Notes: a model not told the origin generated them from the sequence alone. A DNA stretch of 30,230 nt from Bdellovibrionaceae bacterium UBA2466 (GCA_002342225.1 DDPO01000122.1:29025-59254), one strand, 5' to 3'. Shown: positions 16,611 through 25,672, numbered from the stretch's first letter. A program made the numbers and translations.

Positions 16611-17085
16611 CTTTCATTTGTTCGATCAATCGAGTTGTTGAGAACCCCTCGATCAGTGATAAGCAAACGATTTTGCCTCCATAAAATTCCACAATTTTTT
16701 TCTCTGGGAGTGCCTCTGGGGCGTAATCTCCCCCTTTTGTGTGAATTTGGGGTTTGGCAAGTTCTAAAAAGGCCTCAGGTGTGTCTTCGGGGAAAATAGT
16801 GACAAAATCTACAGATTCTAGAGCGGCTATTTGTCTGGCGCGGGCTTGTTCTGATTGAATTGGACGACACGGGCCCTTTAGTTTGCGGACAGAGTTGTCT
16901 GAATTTATGCCAACCAAGAGAATATCTCCGAGTTTTTTGGCTTCGATGAGGTAGGTGATGTGCCCCAAGTGGAGCAAATCAAAACAGCCATTGGTTGTCA
17001 CAATTCTTTTGCCTTGTCCACCTAGCCCCTTACAAAACTCTGCGAGTTTTTCTCTTGGGATAATTTTTTCTTCGAGACTTCGCAT
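16600..17085 (-). CDS. rfaE2: D-glycero-beta-D-manno-heptose 1-phosphate adenylyltransferase (HldE C-domain type)
   Basis: This nucleotidyltransferase adds AMP to heptose-1-phosphate to make ADP-heptose for the LPS inner core. The 161-residue reading from ATG at 17085 has the family core TTNGCFDLLHLGH (HxGH at 39-42), then ILLVGINSD, and KGGDYAPEALPE. It is a stand-alone adenylyltransferase, with no kinase domain fused, so the kinase (RfaE1/HldA) should lie elsewhere. The frame continues upstream to 17205, but those 40 residues lie inside the RDD gene and have no family counterpart. It starts 5 nt after the RDD stop with only a weak ribosome site, suggesting translational coupling. Its 3' end overlaps the convergent gene by 11 bp. 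Confidence 0.9.
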   Translation of the reverse strand: MRSLEEKIIPREKLAEFCKGLGGQGKRIVTTNGCFDLLHLGHITYLIEAKKLGDILLVGINSDNSVRKLKGPCRPIQSEQARARQIAALESVDFVTIFPEDTPEAFLELAKPQIHTKGGDYAPEALPEKKIVEFYGGKIVCLSLIEGFSTTRLIEQMKVSS

Positions 17086-17090
17086 TTTAA

Positions 17091-18011
17091 CTAATCGGCA
17101 TCGTAAATATTCGTTCCGGATAGTATATCCAAGACGTTTCTTCCATTTTTTCTGATAGCTAAAAGGAACGAAGGAATGACCGGTGCTGAGAAAATAAACG
17201 TCCAAAAAATTCTCATTGCTTTTCGGAGAAAGTAGTTCTCATCCACCGAATCCCCGTAAGACACCCCAAGGGACCATACCCACATTCCAAAAGTACGTTT
17301 AAAAATTAGAAGAGAGAATCCAAGGTACCCTAACCAAGCGGCAGCAAACTCTAAAATAGCAATGCGTTGAAATCTGGGTTGAGCAAAATCGCTGATGATT
17401 TCAACTGAGAATCCGGTGGTGAAATCATTGATAAGGTTCGAGGTAATAACGATCATTCCAGTCCAAATAAACAGAACAAAAACTTGATCAATAATACCAG
17501 CGAAGAGTCTTTTTAACATTCCAGGTCTTGGTAATGGTGGCGGCTCGATATGAGAAACCTCAGCCATTTGCTCTTGTGAGTATTCATTATTTGTTTCGAT
17601 GACATCGGCCAGTCGATTCTCATGAGAGCGAAGTTCGATTGTGCTACGATTCGAGTTTCGCATTGATTTAACTGATATCTTAAAAGGTGCTTTTGGTTGT
17701 ACCTCGGATTTTGGTAATGGTGGGGGAGATGCTTTAGCTTTAGGCTCAACGATTAAGGCTTCTAATTTTGATTCAACAATTAATTTTGCTTGCTGCTCTT
17801 CCGCGATTTTAGGGGTTAAAGCCCTTGGACTTGCAAGTCCCAACCCTTCAGTGATGGGGCGAAATGCACTGGGGTAGTCCTTTCCCTCTTCGAACAACTC
17901 ATCACTTAAAAAGTCTTGGAGATCTAAAAGCGATGCAATATGAGCTTGCTCTTTGTTTTTGGATGCTTGTGATTTGTCGTTTCTCTTTGCATCTGTGTTC
18001 CTGTGTTCCAA
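17091..18011 (-). CDS. RDD-family membrane protein with long disordered N-terminus
   Basis: The 306-residue protein has two parts. Residues 1-160 are hydrophilic, Lys/Glu/Ser-rich, with two proline patches (SPPPLP near 95-100 and EPPPLPRP near 156-163). Residues 165-306 form an RDD domain: Arg168 and Asp175 in KRLFAGIIDQ, hydrophobic segments about 174-195, 216-238 and 267-286, and a closing RNVLDILSGTNI. RDD proteins are inner-membrane and mostly of unknown role; some act in ion transport. The start is TTG with a strong GGGGAGG site 5 nt away, and no nearby in-frame ATG. It lies between mfd (37-nt gap) and rfaE2 (5-nt gap). Function is not known. Confidence 0.83.
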   Translation of the reverse strand: MEHRNTDAKRNDKSQASKNKEQAHIASLLDLQDFLSDELFEEGKDYPSAFRPITEGLGLASPRALTPKIAEEQQAKLIVESKLEALIVEPKAKASPPPLPKSEVQPKAPFKISVKSMRNSNRSTIELRSHENRLADVIETNNEYSQEQMAEVSHIEPPPLPRPGMLKRLFAGIIDQVFVLFIWTGMIVITSNLINDFTTGFSVEIISDFAQPRFQRIAILEFAAAWLGYLGFSLLIFKRTFGMWVWSLGVSYGDSVDENYFLRKAMRIFWTFIFSAPVIPSFLLAIRKNGRNVLDILSGTNIYDAD

Positions 18012-18016
18012 AAGAA

Positions 18017-18023
18017 CCTCCCC
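18017..18023 (-). promoter_or_regulatory. Strong ribosome binding site for a TTG start
   Basis: The minus strand reads GGGGAGG, 5 nt before TTG at 18011. This decides the start of the RDD gene, since no ATG is near. Confidence 0.7.
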
Positions 18024-18048
18024 TCAACCTGTTTTAGACGCTTTCAGT

Positions 18049-21000
18049 CTAGCCTGCTTCGATATTGACATCAAGCTTTCGACATAGCTCTTGAACTTCT
18101 TTCAGTTGCGTACGCCAATCCGTATTCTCCACCCCAAAAACAAACTTTTGGTCTGGAGTGAGTGAATAGCGCTGCGGGTTAGATTGAATAAGTCGAACCA
18201 ATTTTTCAGGGCTGGCAGGTGTAGTGGCAGCGAACTGCAGAGAAGTTCGCTTTGGACCACAGCTCATTCGAACCACATGAAGTTGTTTTAAATAGAGTTT
18301 GATAATCATCAACCCAATAAGGTTGCTCACTTCTTGAGGCAAGGGTCCGAGTCGGTCTCGTATCTCAGTTTCAATATTCGCAATAATATCTTCACTTTCA
18401 GCACTTGAGAGCCTTCGGTAAAGTGCAACTCTCTCTCCAACATCGGGTAAATAGTCGTTGGGAAAATAAGCCGCCACTTTTAAAGTAATTTCGGGTTCAA
18501 TTTCGATCTTTTTTTCCTGTCCCCTGAGGGCCCGAATGCTCTCATCCAAAAGTTCAAAATAGAGATCAACACCGATGGCATTGATGTGGCCAGATTGGTC
18601 CTTGCCAAGTAAATCACCAGCCCCCCGAATTTCAAGGTCGTGACTAGCAACATTGAAACCACTGCCGAGCTCCGAGTATCGCTGAATGACTTGTAATCTC
18701 TCTTTTGCTTCCGCTGTAAGAATGTTCTCAGCCGGCGCTAGGAGATAACAATAGGCCCTTTGTGAGGAGCGGCCCACTCGACCCCTGAGTTGGTAAAGTT
18801 GGGCTAACCCAAAATAATTGGCCTTATCGATGATGATAGTATTAGCTCTTGGAATATCCAATCCGGATTCAATGATGGCTGTTGTGAGGAGAATTTGAAA
18901 ATCGCCTTTATAAAAGCCTAGCATTTTTTGCTCAAGTTCGTTGGCGTCCATCTGCCCGTGTACGACTGCAATTTTTATTCTAGGAAAAAGCTGGAGAAGT
19001 TTCTTTTCAACTTCGAAAATGGTTTCAATACGATTATGAACAAAGAAAACCTGTCCATCCCTAAGAAGTTCATTTTGGACCGCCTCGACAATCACTTCTT
19101 CAGAGTCTCGACACACAAATGTCCGTACGCTCAAGCGATCGGGCGGAGGGGTTGATATGACAGAAATCTCTTTAATTCCTGTCATTGCCATATTTAGAGT
19201 GCGTGGAATTGGAGTGGCAGTAAGGGAAAGCACATGGATAGAGCTGGCCATTTCTTTGAGACGTTCTTTGTGAATTACACCAAATCGATGTTCCTCATCA
19301 ACGATGAGAAGGGCCAGATCTTTAAATTGAATATCTGTTGAGATCAATCGGTGTGTCCCGATCAAAATATCAATTTTCCCATCCTTTAAATCAGCGAGAA
19401 TTTTTTTGACCTCAGTATTTGTTCTAAACCTCGAAATCATTTCAATTCGAGCCGGAGTATTTTTAAATCTGGACTTGAAACTTTCGTAATGTTGAAAAGC
19501 CAAAACCGTGGTTGGAACGAGTACGGCCACTTGCTTATTATCGAGAACTGCTCGGTAGGCTGCCCGCATGGCAACTTCTGTTTTTCCATACCCTACATCT
19601 CCGCAAACTAAGCGATCCATGGGATGTTTTTGACTAAGGTCATGCATAACATCGTCAATAGCACGCATTTGATCAGGAGTTTCATCAAAGGGAAATTCCA
19701 TTTCAAATTGCAAAAAGTCGGGTCCTGTGGCCGAAAAAGCGGTGGCTGAAAGTAGCTTTCTTTTGGCTTGAATCGTAAGAAATTGCGCAGCCAACTCGGC
19801 AATGGCTCTTTCAGCTTTCTTCTTGGTTTTCGCCCACGCTTCTCCACCTAACTTATCGAGTGCAACCGAAGCACCTTCTCCACCGACGTATTTTTGTAAA
19901 ATATTGAGTCGATAAACGGGGATGTAAAGTTTATCCCCATCTCGGTATTCGAGTAGGACGTAATCATTGGGAACACCGACAAAGTCCATGGATTTTAATC
20001 CCAGATATCGACCCACACCAAAGTCCCTATGAACAACATAGTCATTTATTTTTAGATCTCTAAAAGCCGAAATAAGTTTGCTTTGCTCGGCTTGCGATAC
20101 TTTTGGCTGGGTTCTCGAACTCTTTTTCTTAACACCAAAAATTTCCTCCTCACTCACGATTACTAATTTAAGTGAAGGGTAGATACGATTCTCCCTCAAG
20201 AAACCTTGCCAGACATGAATGTAATTAAAATCAAGTTCCGGCATTTGCCGCCAAGGGATCTCCGTCTCTCCGTGTTGAATCACTTTTAGTCCGTAGGGGG
20301 AAAATAGGAGGTTGAATCGGTCGGCATGGACTTGAGTATGAGATACCACGTTGATTCGATATCCCTCATCAATCCACTCTCTAAATTTTTTTGCAAAGGC
20401 ATCCAATGAAGGATGGGCGGAACCTTTTTGGTGGGCTGCTCCTCTCTCTGTTGCCAACGAAATTTCACGGCTATTTAATGTGAAAATATTTTTGGAATCT
20501 TTTTCTTGGAAGGGCTCAAAGAAGAGGTCTTGAGCGGGCTGAATGAAACTTTGAAACTCGTCAGGACCCAAGAAAAGACTCTCTAAGTTACCGACCGGAG
20601 TGAGATTTTTCTCAAAAAGCTCAAAGTTTTTGGTTAGCTTTGGATACTCCTCCTCTCGGGCTGTGTTTGATAGGTTTTCCTTTCCATCCCAGATGCAAAG
20701 TCGATCTTTTGGAAAGTAATCGAACACAGTGGAAGAGCCGTCGCACACTAGAGGAAAAAGAAACATGTTTTCCTGAGCCAAAACACCGTTTTTTAACTGT
20801 TCCAGAATTTCTTCTCTTTTGAATTTGGGAACCCCCAGATTATCCAAACGATCTTTGATGGCATCAGTGGCTATGCTGAGGTTTTCATCACGAGGCACCA
20901 AAGAAAGGCTAACCGGAATCACGTAAGCTTTTCCCAGTTTGCCCAGTGAGCGTTGCGAAATCGCATCAAAAAACCGAATTTCCTCTATTAAGTCGCCAAA

Positions 21001-21603
21001 AAATTCAATTCGAAATGGATGGGAGTAAAGAGGTGAAAAGATGTCGATCACCCCGCCTCGAACTGAAAAAGTTCCAGGGTCGAAAGCTGTAGGGTGTCGT
21101 TGGTAACCTGCTTCAATAAGGTTTGAAACCAATACATCTCTCTCAATTTCTTCATTGGGCTGAAAAATAAGAGTGGCTCCTAAAAACTTATCTGGTTTCA
21201 GACATTTTTGTAAGAGAGCTTTGACGGTGGTTACAAATATTCGTTTTCTAGGGTCATTAATCGCGTGAAAGAATGCGATATTTCTCTCAGCTAACACTTC
21301 GGAATTAGGAAGAAGGCTTCGGTGGAAGTCGAATTCGAGCGATGGAATAAAGTGTATGCGTTTTGCAGCCTCTTTACCCCCAAAGAAACAAAAATGGTCG
21401 ATAGCGTTTCTAGCAGTTGAACCCGATCCGAAAACTACAATGATAGGTTTATCACTCGACTCGTGGGCTCGCAGTAAAACCAAGCCTTGGGCAATAGGGT
21501 CTAACGCAACCAACTTGGTTCCCGGTTCGAGATTGTTTCCGTGGTTAGTAAGCCAACTTTCTAATTGGAAACTAGAAGGTGAGATTTCGTTTTCAACTAC
21601 CAT
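18049..21603 (-). CDS. mfd: Transcription-repair coupling factor Mfd
   Basis: Mfd pushes stalled RNA polymerase off damaged DNA and recruits UvrA. From ATG at 21603 the protein has 1184 residues. Seen in order are a UvrB-like N-terminal module (FSVRGGVIDIFSP), a CarD-like polymerase-interaction domain (INDYVVHRDFGVGRYLGLKS, about 515-585), a RecG-like translocase with Walker A GDVGYGKTE near 665 and DEEH near 765, the helicase motif LRGRVGRSSQRAYCYLL, and a C-terminal TRCF domain. A frame extension to 21657 lies inside gpsA and was not used. The ATG overlaps the gpsA stop by 7 bp with GAAAGAAGA before it, so the two are coupled. Confidence 0.97.
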   Translation of the reverse strand: MVVENEISPSSFQLESWLTNHGNNLEPGTKLVALDPIAQGLVLLRAHESSDKPIIVVFGSGSTARNAIDHFCFFGGKEAAKRIHFIPSLEFDFHRSLLPNSEVLAERNIAFFHAINDPRKRIFVTTVKALLQKCLKPDKFLGATLIFQPNEEIERDVLVSNLIEAGYQRHPTAFDPGTFSVRGGVIDIFSPLYSHPFRIEFFGDLIEEIRFFDAISQRSLGKLGKAYVIPVSLSLVPRDENLSIATDAIKDRLDNLGVPKFKREEILEQLKNGVLAQENMFLFPLVCDGSSTVFDYFPKDRLCIWDGKENLSNTAREEEYPKLTKNFELFEKNLTPVGNLESLFLGPDEFQSFIQPAQDLFFEPFQEKDSKNIFTLNSREISLATERGAAHQKGSAHPSLDAFAKKFREWIDEGYRINVVSHTQVHADRFNLLFSPYGLKVIQHGETEIPWRQMPELDFNYIHVWQGFLRENRIYPSLKLVIVSEEEIFGVKKKSSRTQPKVSQAEQSKLISAFRDLKINDYVVHRDFGVGRYLGLKSMDFVGVPNDYVLLEYRDGDKLYIPVYRLNILQKYVGGEGASVALDKLGGEAWAKTKKKAERAIAELAAQFLTIQAKRKLLSATAFSATGPDFLQFEMEFPFDETPDQMRAIDDVMHDLSQKHPMDRLVCGDVGYGKTEVAMRAAYRAVLDNKQVAVLVPTTVLAFQHYESFKSRFKNTPARIEMISRFRTNTEVKKILADLKDGKIDILIGTHRLISTDIQFKDLALLIVDEEHRFGVIHKERLKEMASSIHVLSLTATPIPRTLNMAMTGIKEISVISTPPPDRLSVRTFVCRDSEEVIVEAVQNELLRDGQVFFVHNRIETIFEVEKKLLQLFPRIKIAVVHGQMDANELEQKMLGFYKGDFQILLTTAIIESGLDIPRANTIIIDKANYFGLAQLYQLRGRVGRSSQRAYCYLLAPAENILTAEAKERLQVIQRYSELGSGFNVASHDLEIRGAGDLLGKDQSGHINAIGVDLYFELLDESIRALRGQEKKIEIEPEITLKVAAYFPNDYLPDVGERVALYRRLSSAESEDIIANIETEIRDRLGPLPQEVSNLIGLMIIKLYLKQLHVVRMSCGPKRTSLQFAATTPASPEKLVRLIQSNPQRYSLTPDQKFVFGVENTDWRTQLKEVQELCRKLDVNIEAG

Positions 21604-22595
21604 TCTTCTTTCAATTCTCTTTTCATCAGCGACTGTAAGGCCTCTCTGGGCGTGCATTTTTGGTACAGGATTTGGAAAATTTGTTCAGTGATGGGCAGTT
21701 CTATGCCGGATTTGTGAGAAAGTTCAAATGCAGATTTGGCTGTGTACACACCTTCCGCAACACCACCTAGATCTTTTTGGATTTGGTTTAGATTTTTTCC
21801 TTCACCTAGTAGAACCCCCACTTTTCTATTTCTACTTAAAGGCCCTGTGCAGGTAAGAATGAGATCTCCTGTTCCTGCAAGCCCAAGAAAAGTAAAAGGA
21901 TCGGCATGGAAAGCTTTTGCAATTCGCATGATTTCAGCAATGCCTCGATTGATAAGAGCAGCTTGAGCATTAAAACCCAAGTTGAGTCCTGTCACCATGC
22001 CAGACGCAATCGCTATTACGTTTTTTAGAGCGCCCGCAAATTCAACCCCTACAACATCTCTCGATGTGTAAGTTCGAAAGTAAGGAACTGCGAGTGCTTG
22101 CTGTACTTTGGTGGCTTCCTCCATGTTTGAGCTCGCCAAAGTTACAGCTGTTGGTAGTCTCTTAGCTACTTCAATAGCGAAACTAGGCCCCGAAAGTATG
22201 GAGTAATGGGCATTCGGGGCCATTTCTTGAAAAATTTCACTGACTCTTTTGAGCGTTCCTACTTCGATTCCTTTGGAAGTATTGATAATGTGCTTTTCTT
22301 CAAGAAGAGCGCTCACGGGTTGAAAAACGGAGCGGATTTGCTGAGTGGGAATAGCACAAACAATCCACTCAGACTGTTGAATAATATTTTTAAGATCTAA
22401 TGTTGCTTTTAAACTCGAGTTGAGAACAATCGAACCTAAATATTTCGAGTTCTCGTGCTTTGAGTTAATGGCATTAATAACGTCTTTGTCTCGTCCCCAT
22501 ACTGTGACATCGTGCCCAGCATCTGCAAAAACATTAGCTAAGCCTGTTCCCCAAGCTCCGGAACCAATGACGGCAATTTTTTGAACCTGTTTCAT
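21597..22595 (-). CDS. gpsA: NAD(P)-dependent glycerol-3-phosphate dehydrogenase
   Basis: GpsA reduces dihydroxyacetone phosphate to sn-glycerol-3-phosphate for phospholipids. The 332-residue protein shows the Rossmann motif GSGAWGTGLAN at the start, then INTSKGIE, LSGPSFAIEVA, the catalytic-lysine segment GALKNVIAIASG, and GLAGTGDLILTCTGPLSRN. It is the first gene of gpsA > mfd > RDD > rfaE2. It is divergent from the purine operon, with only 107 bp between the two start codons, so both promoters must fit there. Confidence 0.96.
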   Translation of the reverse strand: MKQVQKIAVIGSGAWGTGLANVFADAGHDVTVWGRDKDVINAINSKHENSKYLGSIVLNSSLKATLDLKNIIQQSEWIVCAIPTQQIRSVFQPVSALLEEKHIINTSKGIEVGTLKRVSEIFQEMAPNAHYSILSGPSFAIEVAKRLPTAVTLASSNMEEATKVQQALAVPYFRTYTSRDVVGVEFAGALKNVIAIASGMVTGLNLGFNAQAALINRGIAEIMRIAKAFHADPFTFLGLAGTGDLILTCTGPLSRNRKVGVLLGEGKNLNQIQKDLGGVAEGVYTAKSAFELSHKSGIELPITEQIFQILYQKCTPREALQSLMKRELKEEW

Positions 22596-22667
22596 TGCTC
22601 GATATCTTACCTTAAAACAAATAAAAATCGTCTTTAAAACCCTTTGAGAAAAAGTTCAATCAATCTA

Positions 22668-22696
22668 TTGGCGTTAGAAAAACTTCGGCTTATAGT
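22668..22696 (+). promoter_or_regulatory. Candidate promoter of the purine-degradation operon, giving a leaderless mRNA
   Basis: TTGGCG (4 of 6) and TATAGT (5 of 6) are separated by exactly 17 nt. The expected start point, 7-8 nt after the -10, falls on or next to the A of the ATG at 22703. No purine-rich ribosome site lies before that ATG, which fits a leaderless message. Confidence 0.5.
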
Positions 22697-22702
22697 TCCC
22701 GT

Positions 22703-24307
22703 ATGTTTGACTCATTGCACAGTTGGGCCAGTTATCTTTTAAGGTGGGGCCACTTGATAGCGGGGATCTCTTGGATTGGAAGTTCTTTCTATTTTATTTG
22801 GTTGGATAAAGCGCTTACTCTTCCTGAAAAACCCAAAGATGGAGTGGAAGGAGAAGTTTGGATGGTCCACAGTGGGGGGTTCTACCAAGTTGAACGGCGA
22901 AAAATCGGGCCCGGTCAAATGCCTGAGACTCTTCATTGGTTTAAATGGGAGGCCGCTTTTACGTGGATTACTGGTGTCCTTTTGATGGCAGTGGTTTACT
23001 ACGCTGGGGGGGGGGCACTTTTATTTGATGGATCCAGTTCAAATTCGAATGTTGGCCAAGCTATTTTGTTTTCACTGTTATTATTGCCCCTGTCTTGGTT
23101 GGTTTACGACGGGCTCTGGAATTCGAAACTAGGGAAAAAAACCGAAGTAGCAACTCTTCTATCTTTCGGGTTGATGGTCAGTCTTGTTTATGGGCTTTCG
23201 AAGTTTTTTGGAGGTAGAGCTGCGTATATGCATGTAGGTGCCATCTTTGGAACAATTATGGTGGCCAATGTTTGGATGAGAATTTTGCCTGCTCAGCAGA
23301 AAATGATCGATGCGACAAAAGAGGGCAAACAACCCGACTTTTCATTAAGTCAAAAAGCTAAATTACGCTCTGTCCATAATAGTTACCTGACTCTTCCAGT
23401 TTTGTTTCTCATGTTGAGTAATCACTATCCCATGACTTATGGTAGTGAACGAAACGTCCTTATCCTTTTGCTTTTGTTTGTTTTGGGAGCTTCCGCTAGA
23501 CATTACAAAATCACAAAAGAAAAAGTGGGTGTTTTACCACCAATCCTGATTTTAGTTTCTATTTTTGGTTTAGCTTATTTAACTTTGGATTTTTCGACTT
23601 CGGAGACATCTTCGACAAAAGCCAGTTCGACCGATTCCAATCCTAAATTCACAAATGTCGATCTTTCTCAAGCTGGAAATATCGATGTAAAAATTAAGTT
23701 CAGTGGCATTGTTCCACCACCGAAGAAGATTTCAGCAACTCCTGAGTGCTCGGCTCCTCAATCAGCTCCGTTGATGACAGATTACCTTTTGGTTAAAAAT
23801 GGTCTTGTTCAAAACGCTTTTGTTTGGATCAGCGAGGGATTAGCGGGAAAAAGCTTTCCCACTCCGACTGAAGAAGTCGTTGTGGATCAAAAGACTTGTA
23901 CTTACGAGCCTCATGTTGTGGGAGTTAGAGTGGGGCAACCTTTGGTTTTCCTTAATAGTGATACTTTTTTACATAACGTTCATTCTATGGCTAAAGAGAA
24001 TGAGAGGTTTAACCTTACGTTAGCAAATAAGAATCAACGAATTACGAAAAAATTAATGAAACCAGAAATCATGTTGAGAGCAAAATGTGACATTCACCCT
24101 TGGATGGCAGGTTATATCGGGGTTGTTGAACATCCCTACTTTGGTGTGAGTGATAAAAATGGGGAATTAAAAATAGCTCAAATTCCCCCAGGGGAATATG
24201 TTTTATCCGTTTGGCACGAGACTCTTGGGGTTCAAACACAAAAACTAGTCGTGAAACCCAAAACAAGTATCAAGGCCGAATTTAAATTTTCAGAGATTAA
24301 GAAATAA
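22703..24307 (+). CDS. Membrane urate oxidase (PuuD-type N-domain) fused to a cupredoxin-like domain
   Basis: This protein probably oxidises urate to 5-hydroxyisourate in the cytoplasmic membrane, the first step of the operon. Residues 1-297 match the PuuD-type urate oxidase membrane domain: LLRWGHLIAGISWIGSSFYF at the start, HNSYLTLPVLFLMLSNHYPM near 225-244, and about eight membrane helices. After a Ser/Thr-rich linker, residues of about 325-480 look like a cupredoxin: His424 in LHNVH and C462-x2-H465-x2-M468 in KCDIHPWM, a likely type-1 copper site. A last segment (about 478-534) has the YFGVSDKNGELKIAQIPPGE pattern of a carboxypeptidase-regulatory-like beta sandwich. PuuD proteins normally carry a cytochrome c domain here; no CxxCH exists. 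Start context favours ATG at 22703. It contains a G10 tract (23006-23015) and is 2 nt from the allantoinase gene. Confidence 0.85.
   Translation: MFDSLHSWASYLLRWGHLIAGISWIGSSFYFIWLDKALTLPEKPKDGVEGEVWMVHSGGFYQVERRKIGPGQMPETLHWFKWEAAFTWITGVLLMAVVYYAGGGALLFDGSSSNSNVGQAILFSLLLLPLSWLVYDGLWNSKLGKKTEVATLLSFGLMVSLVYGLSKFFGGRAAYMHVGAIFGTIMVANVWMRILPAQQKMIDATKEGKQPDFSLSQKAKLRSVHNSYLTLPVLFLMLSNHYPMTYGSERNVLILLLLFVLGASARHYKITKEKVGVLPPILILVSIFGLAYLTLDFSTSETSSTKASSTDSNPKFTNVDLSQAGNIDVKIKFSGIVPPPKKISATPECSAPQSAPLMTDYLLVKNGLVQNAFVWISEGLAGKSFPTPTEEVVVDQKTCTYEPHVVGVRVGQPLVFLNSDTFLHNVHSMAKENERFNLTLANKNQRITKKLMKPEIMLRAKCDIHPWMAGYIGVVEHPYFGVSDKNGELKIAQIPPGEYVLSVWHETLGVQTQKLVVKPKTSIKAEFKFSEIKK
23006..23015 (+). 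repeat. Ten-G homopolymer inside the urate oxidase gene
   Basis: Ten consecutive G encode the Gly-Gly-Gly and the first base of Ala in YYAGGGALLF, in the loop after the second hydrophobic segment. No other G or C run of this length was noticed in the window. Such tracts are prone to slippage, in the cell or in sequencing. Confidence 0.9.
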
Positions 24308-24309
24308 TC

Positions 24310-25659
24310 ATGCGAATTGCTATCAGAAGCCGCTGTTTACTTTTACCTGATGAATCGAAAAAAATCCCATCGTTAAAAGCTGGATGTATCTATATTGAAA
24401 AGGGCAAAATTGTAAAAATTTCAACGGAAACTGTTCCAGAGCCTGCAGAGACTGTCATCGATGTAGGTGATGATGTTGTTATGCCCGGACTTTGCGATAC
24501 CCACGTCCACATGAATGAACCGGGGCGAACAGATTGGGAAGGTATTGAGACTGCGACTCGTGCAGCTGCTGCAGGCGGGATCACGACTTTAGTCGATATG
24601 CCCTTAAACTCTATCCCTCCAACGACAACGGTGGAAGCTTTAGAATTAAAGCGAGCATCTGCCAGAAATACAGCCTATGTGGATTATGGTTTTTGGGGCG
24701 GTGTCATTCCTGGAAATTTAAAGGATATCGAGCCCCTTATAAAAGCAGGTGTTCTGGGCTTTAAAGCGTTCATGATTGATTCTGGAGTAACCGAGTTTCC
24801 GATGGCCTCATCAGAAATCATCAGGGAGAGCTTGCCGATTTTAGCTAGTCACAAAGTTCCCCTCCTGGTTCATGCTGAACTAGAAAGTCCTGTGGACATT
24901 AAGGATCAATCCGCAAAGAGTTACAATCACTTTCTAGAGTCGAGACCGCAGCGATGGGAAGTAGATGCAATTAGGGAAATAATTAGCTTATCAAAAGAGA
25001 TGAAAGCTCCTGTCCACATTGTTCATCTTTCAGCTTCTGAAGCTTTACCTGAGATCGAAAAAGCAAAGGAGGAAGGTGTTCAGATCACAGTTGAGACTTG
25101 TCCTCACTACCTCACTCTGAAATCTGAAGATATTGAGGATGGAGCTACTCACTTTAAATGCGCTCCACCCATCAGGGAAAACGAAAACCGAGAGGGGCTT
25201 TGGAACGGATTGCAGCAGGGTATTATTGACTTCATTGTTTCGGACCATTCTCCCTGCACTCCGCAACTAAAAAATAGAGAGACGGGTAATTTTGAAACCG
25301 CCTGGGGTGGAATAGCTGGTTTACAATTTAGCTTACCTGTCATTTGGACCGAAATGCAAAAGCGTGGATTAACTGTTGGCCACTTGTCCTATTGGATGTC
25401 AGACCGCCCAGCAGGCTTTTTAAAAGCGACAGGAAAAACTGGAAAGATTGAGGTTGGAGCAGATGCCGATTTGGTCGTTTGGGACCCAAAAGCGCAATTT
25501 ACTTTAACTGAGAAAGAGATTTTTCATCGACACAAAGTTACGCCATACTTGGCGAAACGATTTCAAGGAGTTGTTAAGAAGACATTGGTACGAGGAGAGT
25601 TGGTATTTGATTCCGGAAAGTTTCGAGGGCCGATGGGTAGGGAAGTGACTCAAACTTAA
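24310..25659 (+). CDS. allB: Allantoinase
   Basis: Allantoinase opens the ring of allantoin to give allantoate. The 449-residue amidohydrolase has the two-metal site of the cyclic amidohydrolase family: His65 and His67 in DTHVHMNEPGRTDWEG, Lys152 (carbamylated in the family) in GFKAFMID, His188 in LVHAE, His239 in IVHLS and Asp312 in SDHSP. The EPGRTDWEG stretch separates it from dihydroorotase and hydantoinases. The start is 2 nt after the urate oxidase stop, with a weak ribosome site. It is followed by allantoicase, which uses its product. Confidence 0.94.
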   Translation: MRIAIRSRCLLLPDESKKIPSLKAGCIYIEKGKIVKISTETVPEPAETVIDVGDDVVMPGLCDTHVHMNEPGRTDWEGIETATRAAAAGGITTLVDMPLNSIPPTTTVEALELKRASARNTAYVDYGFWGGVIPGNLKDIEPLIKAGVLGFKAFMIDSGVTEFPMASSEIIRESLPILASHKVPLLVHAELESPVDIKDQSAKSYNHFLESRPQRWEVDAIREIISLSKEMKAPVHIVHLSASEALPEIEKAKEEGVQITVETCPHYLTLKSEDIEDGATHFKCAPPIRENENREGLWNGLQQGIIDFIVSDHSPCTPQLKNRETGNFETAWGGIAGLQFSLPVIWTEMQKRGLTVGHLSYWMSDRPAGFLKATGKTGKIEVGADADLVVWDPKAQFTLTEKEIFHRHKVTPYLAKRFQGVVKKTLVRGELVFDSGKFRGPMGREVTQT

Positions 25660-25672
25660 CTGGGAGGGGATT

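Noticed and set aside
17086..17205. N-terminal extension of rfaE2
   Set aside because: The extra 40 codons lie within the RDD gene and do not match the family N-terminus; ATG at 17085 fits better.
22703..24307. Cytochrome c domain at the urate oxidase C-terminus
   Set aside because: No CxxCH heme motif exists in the protein.
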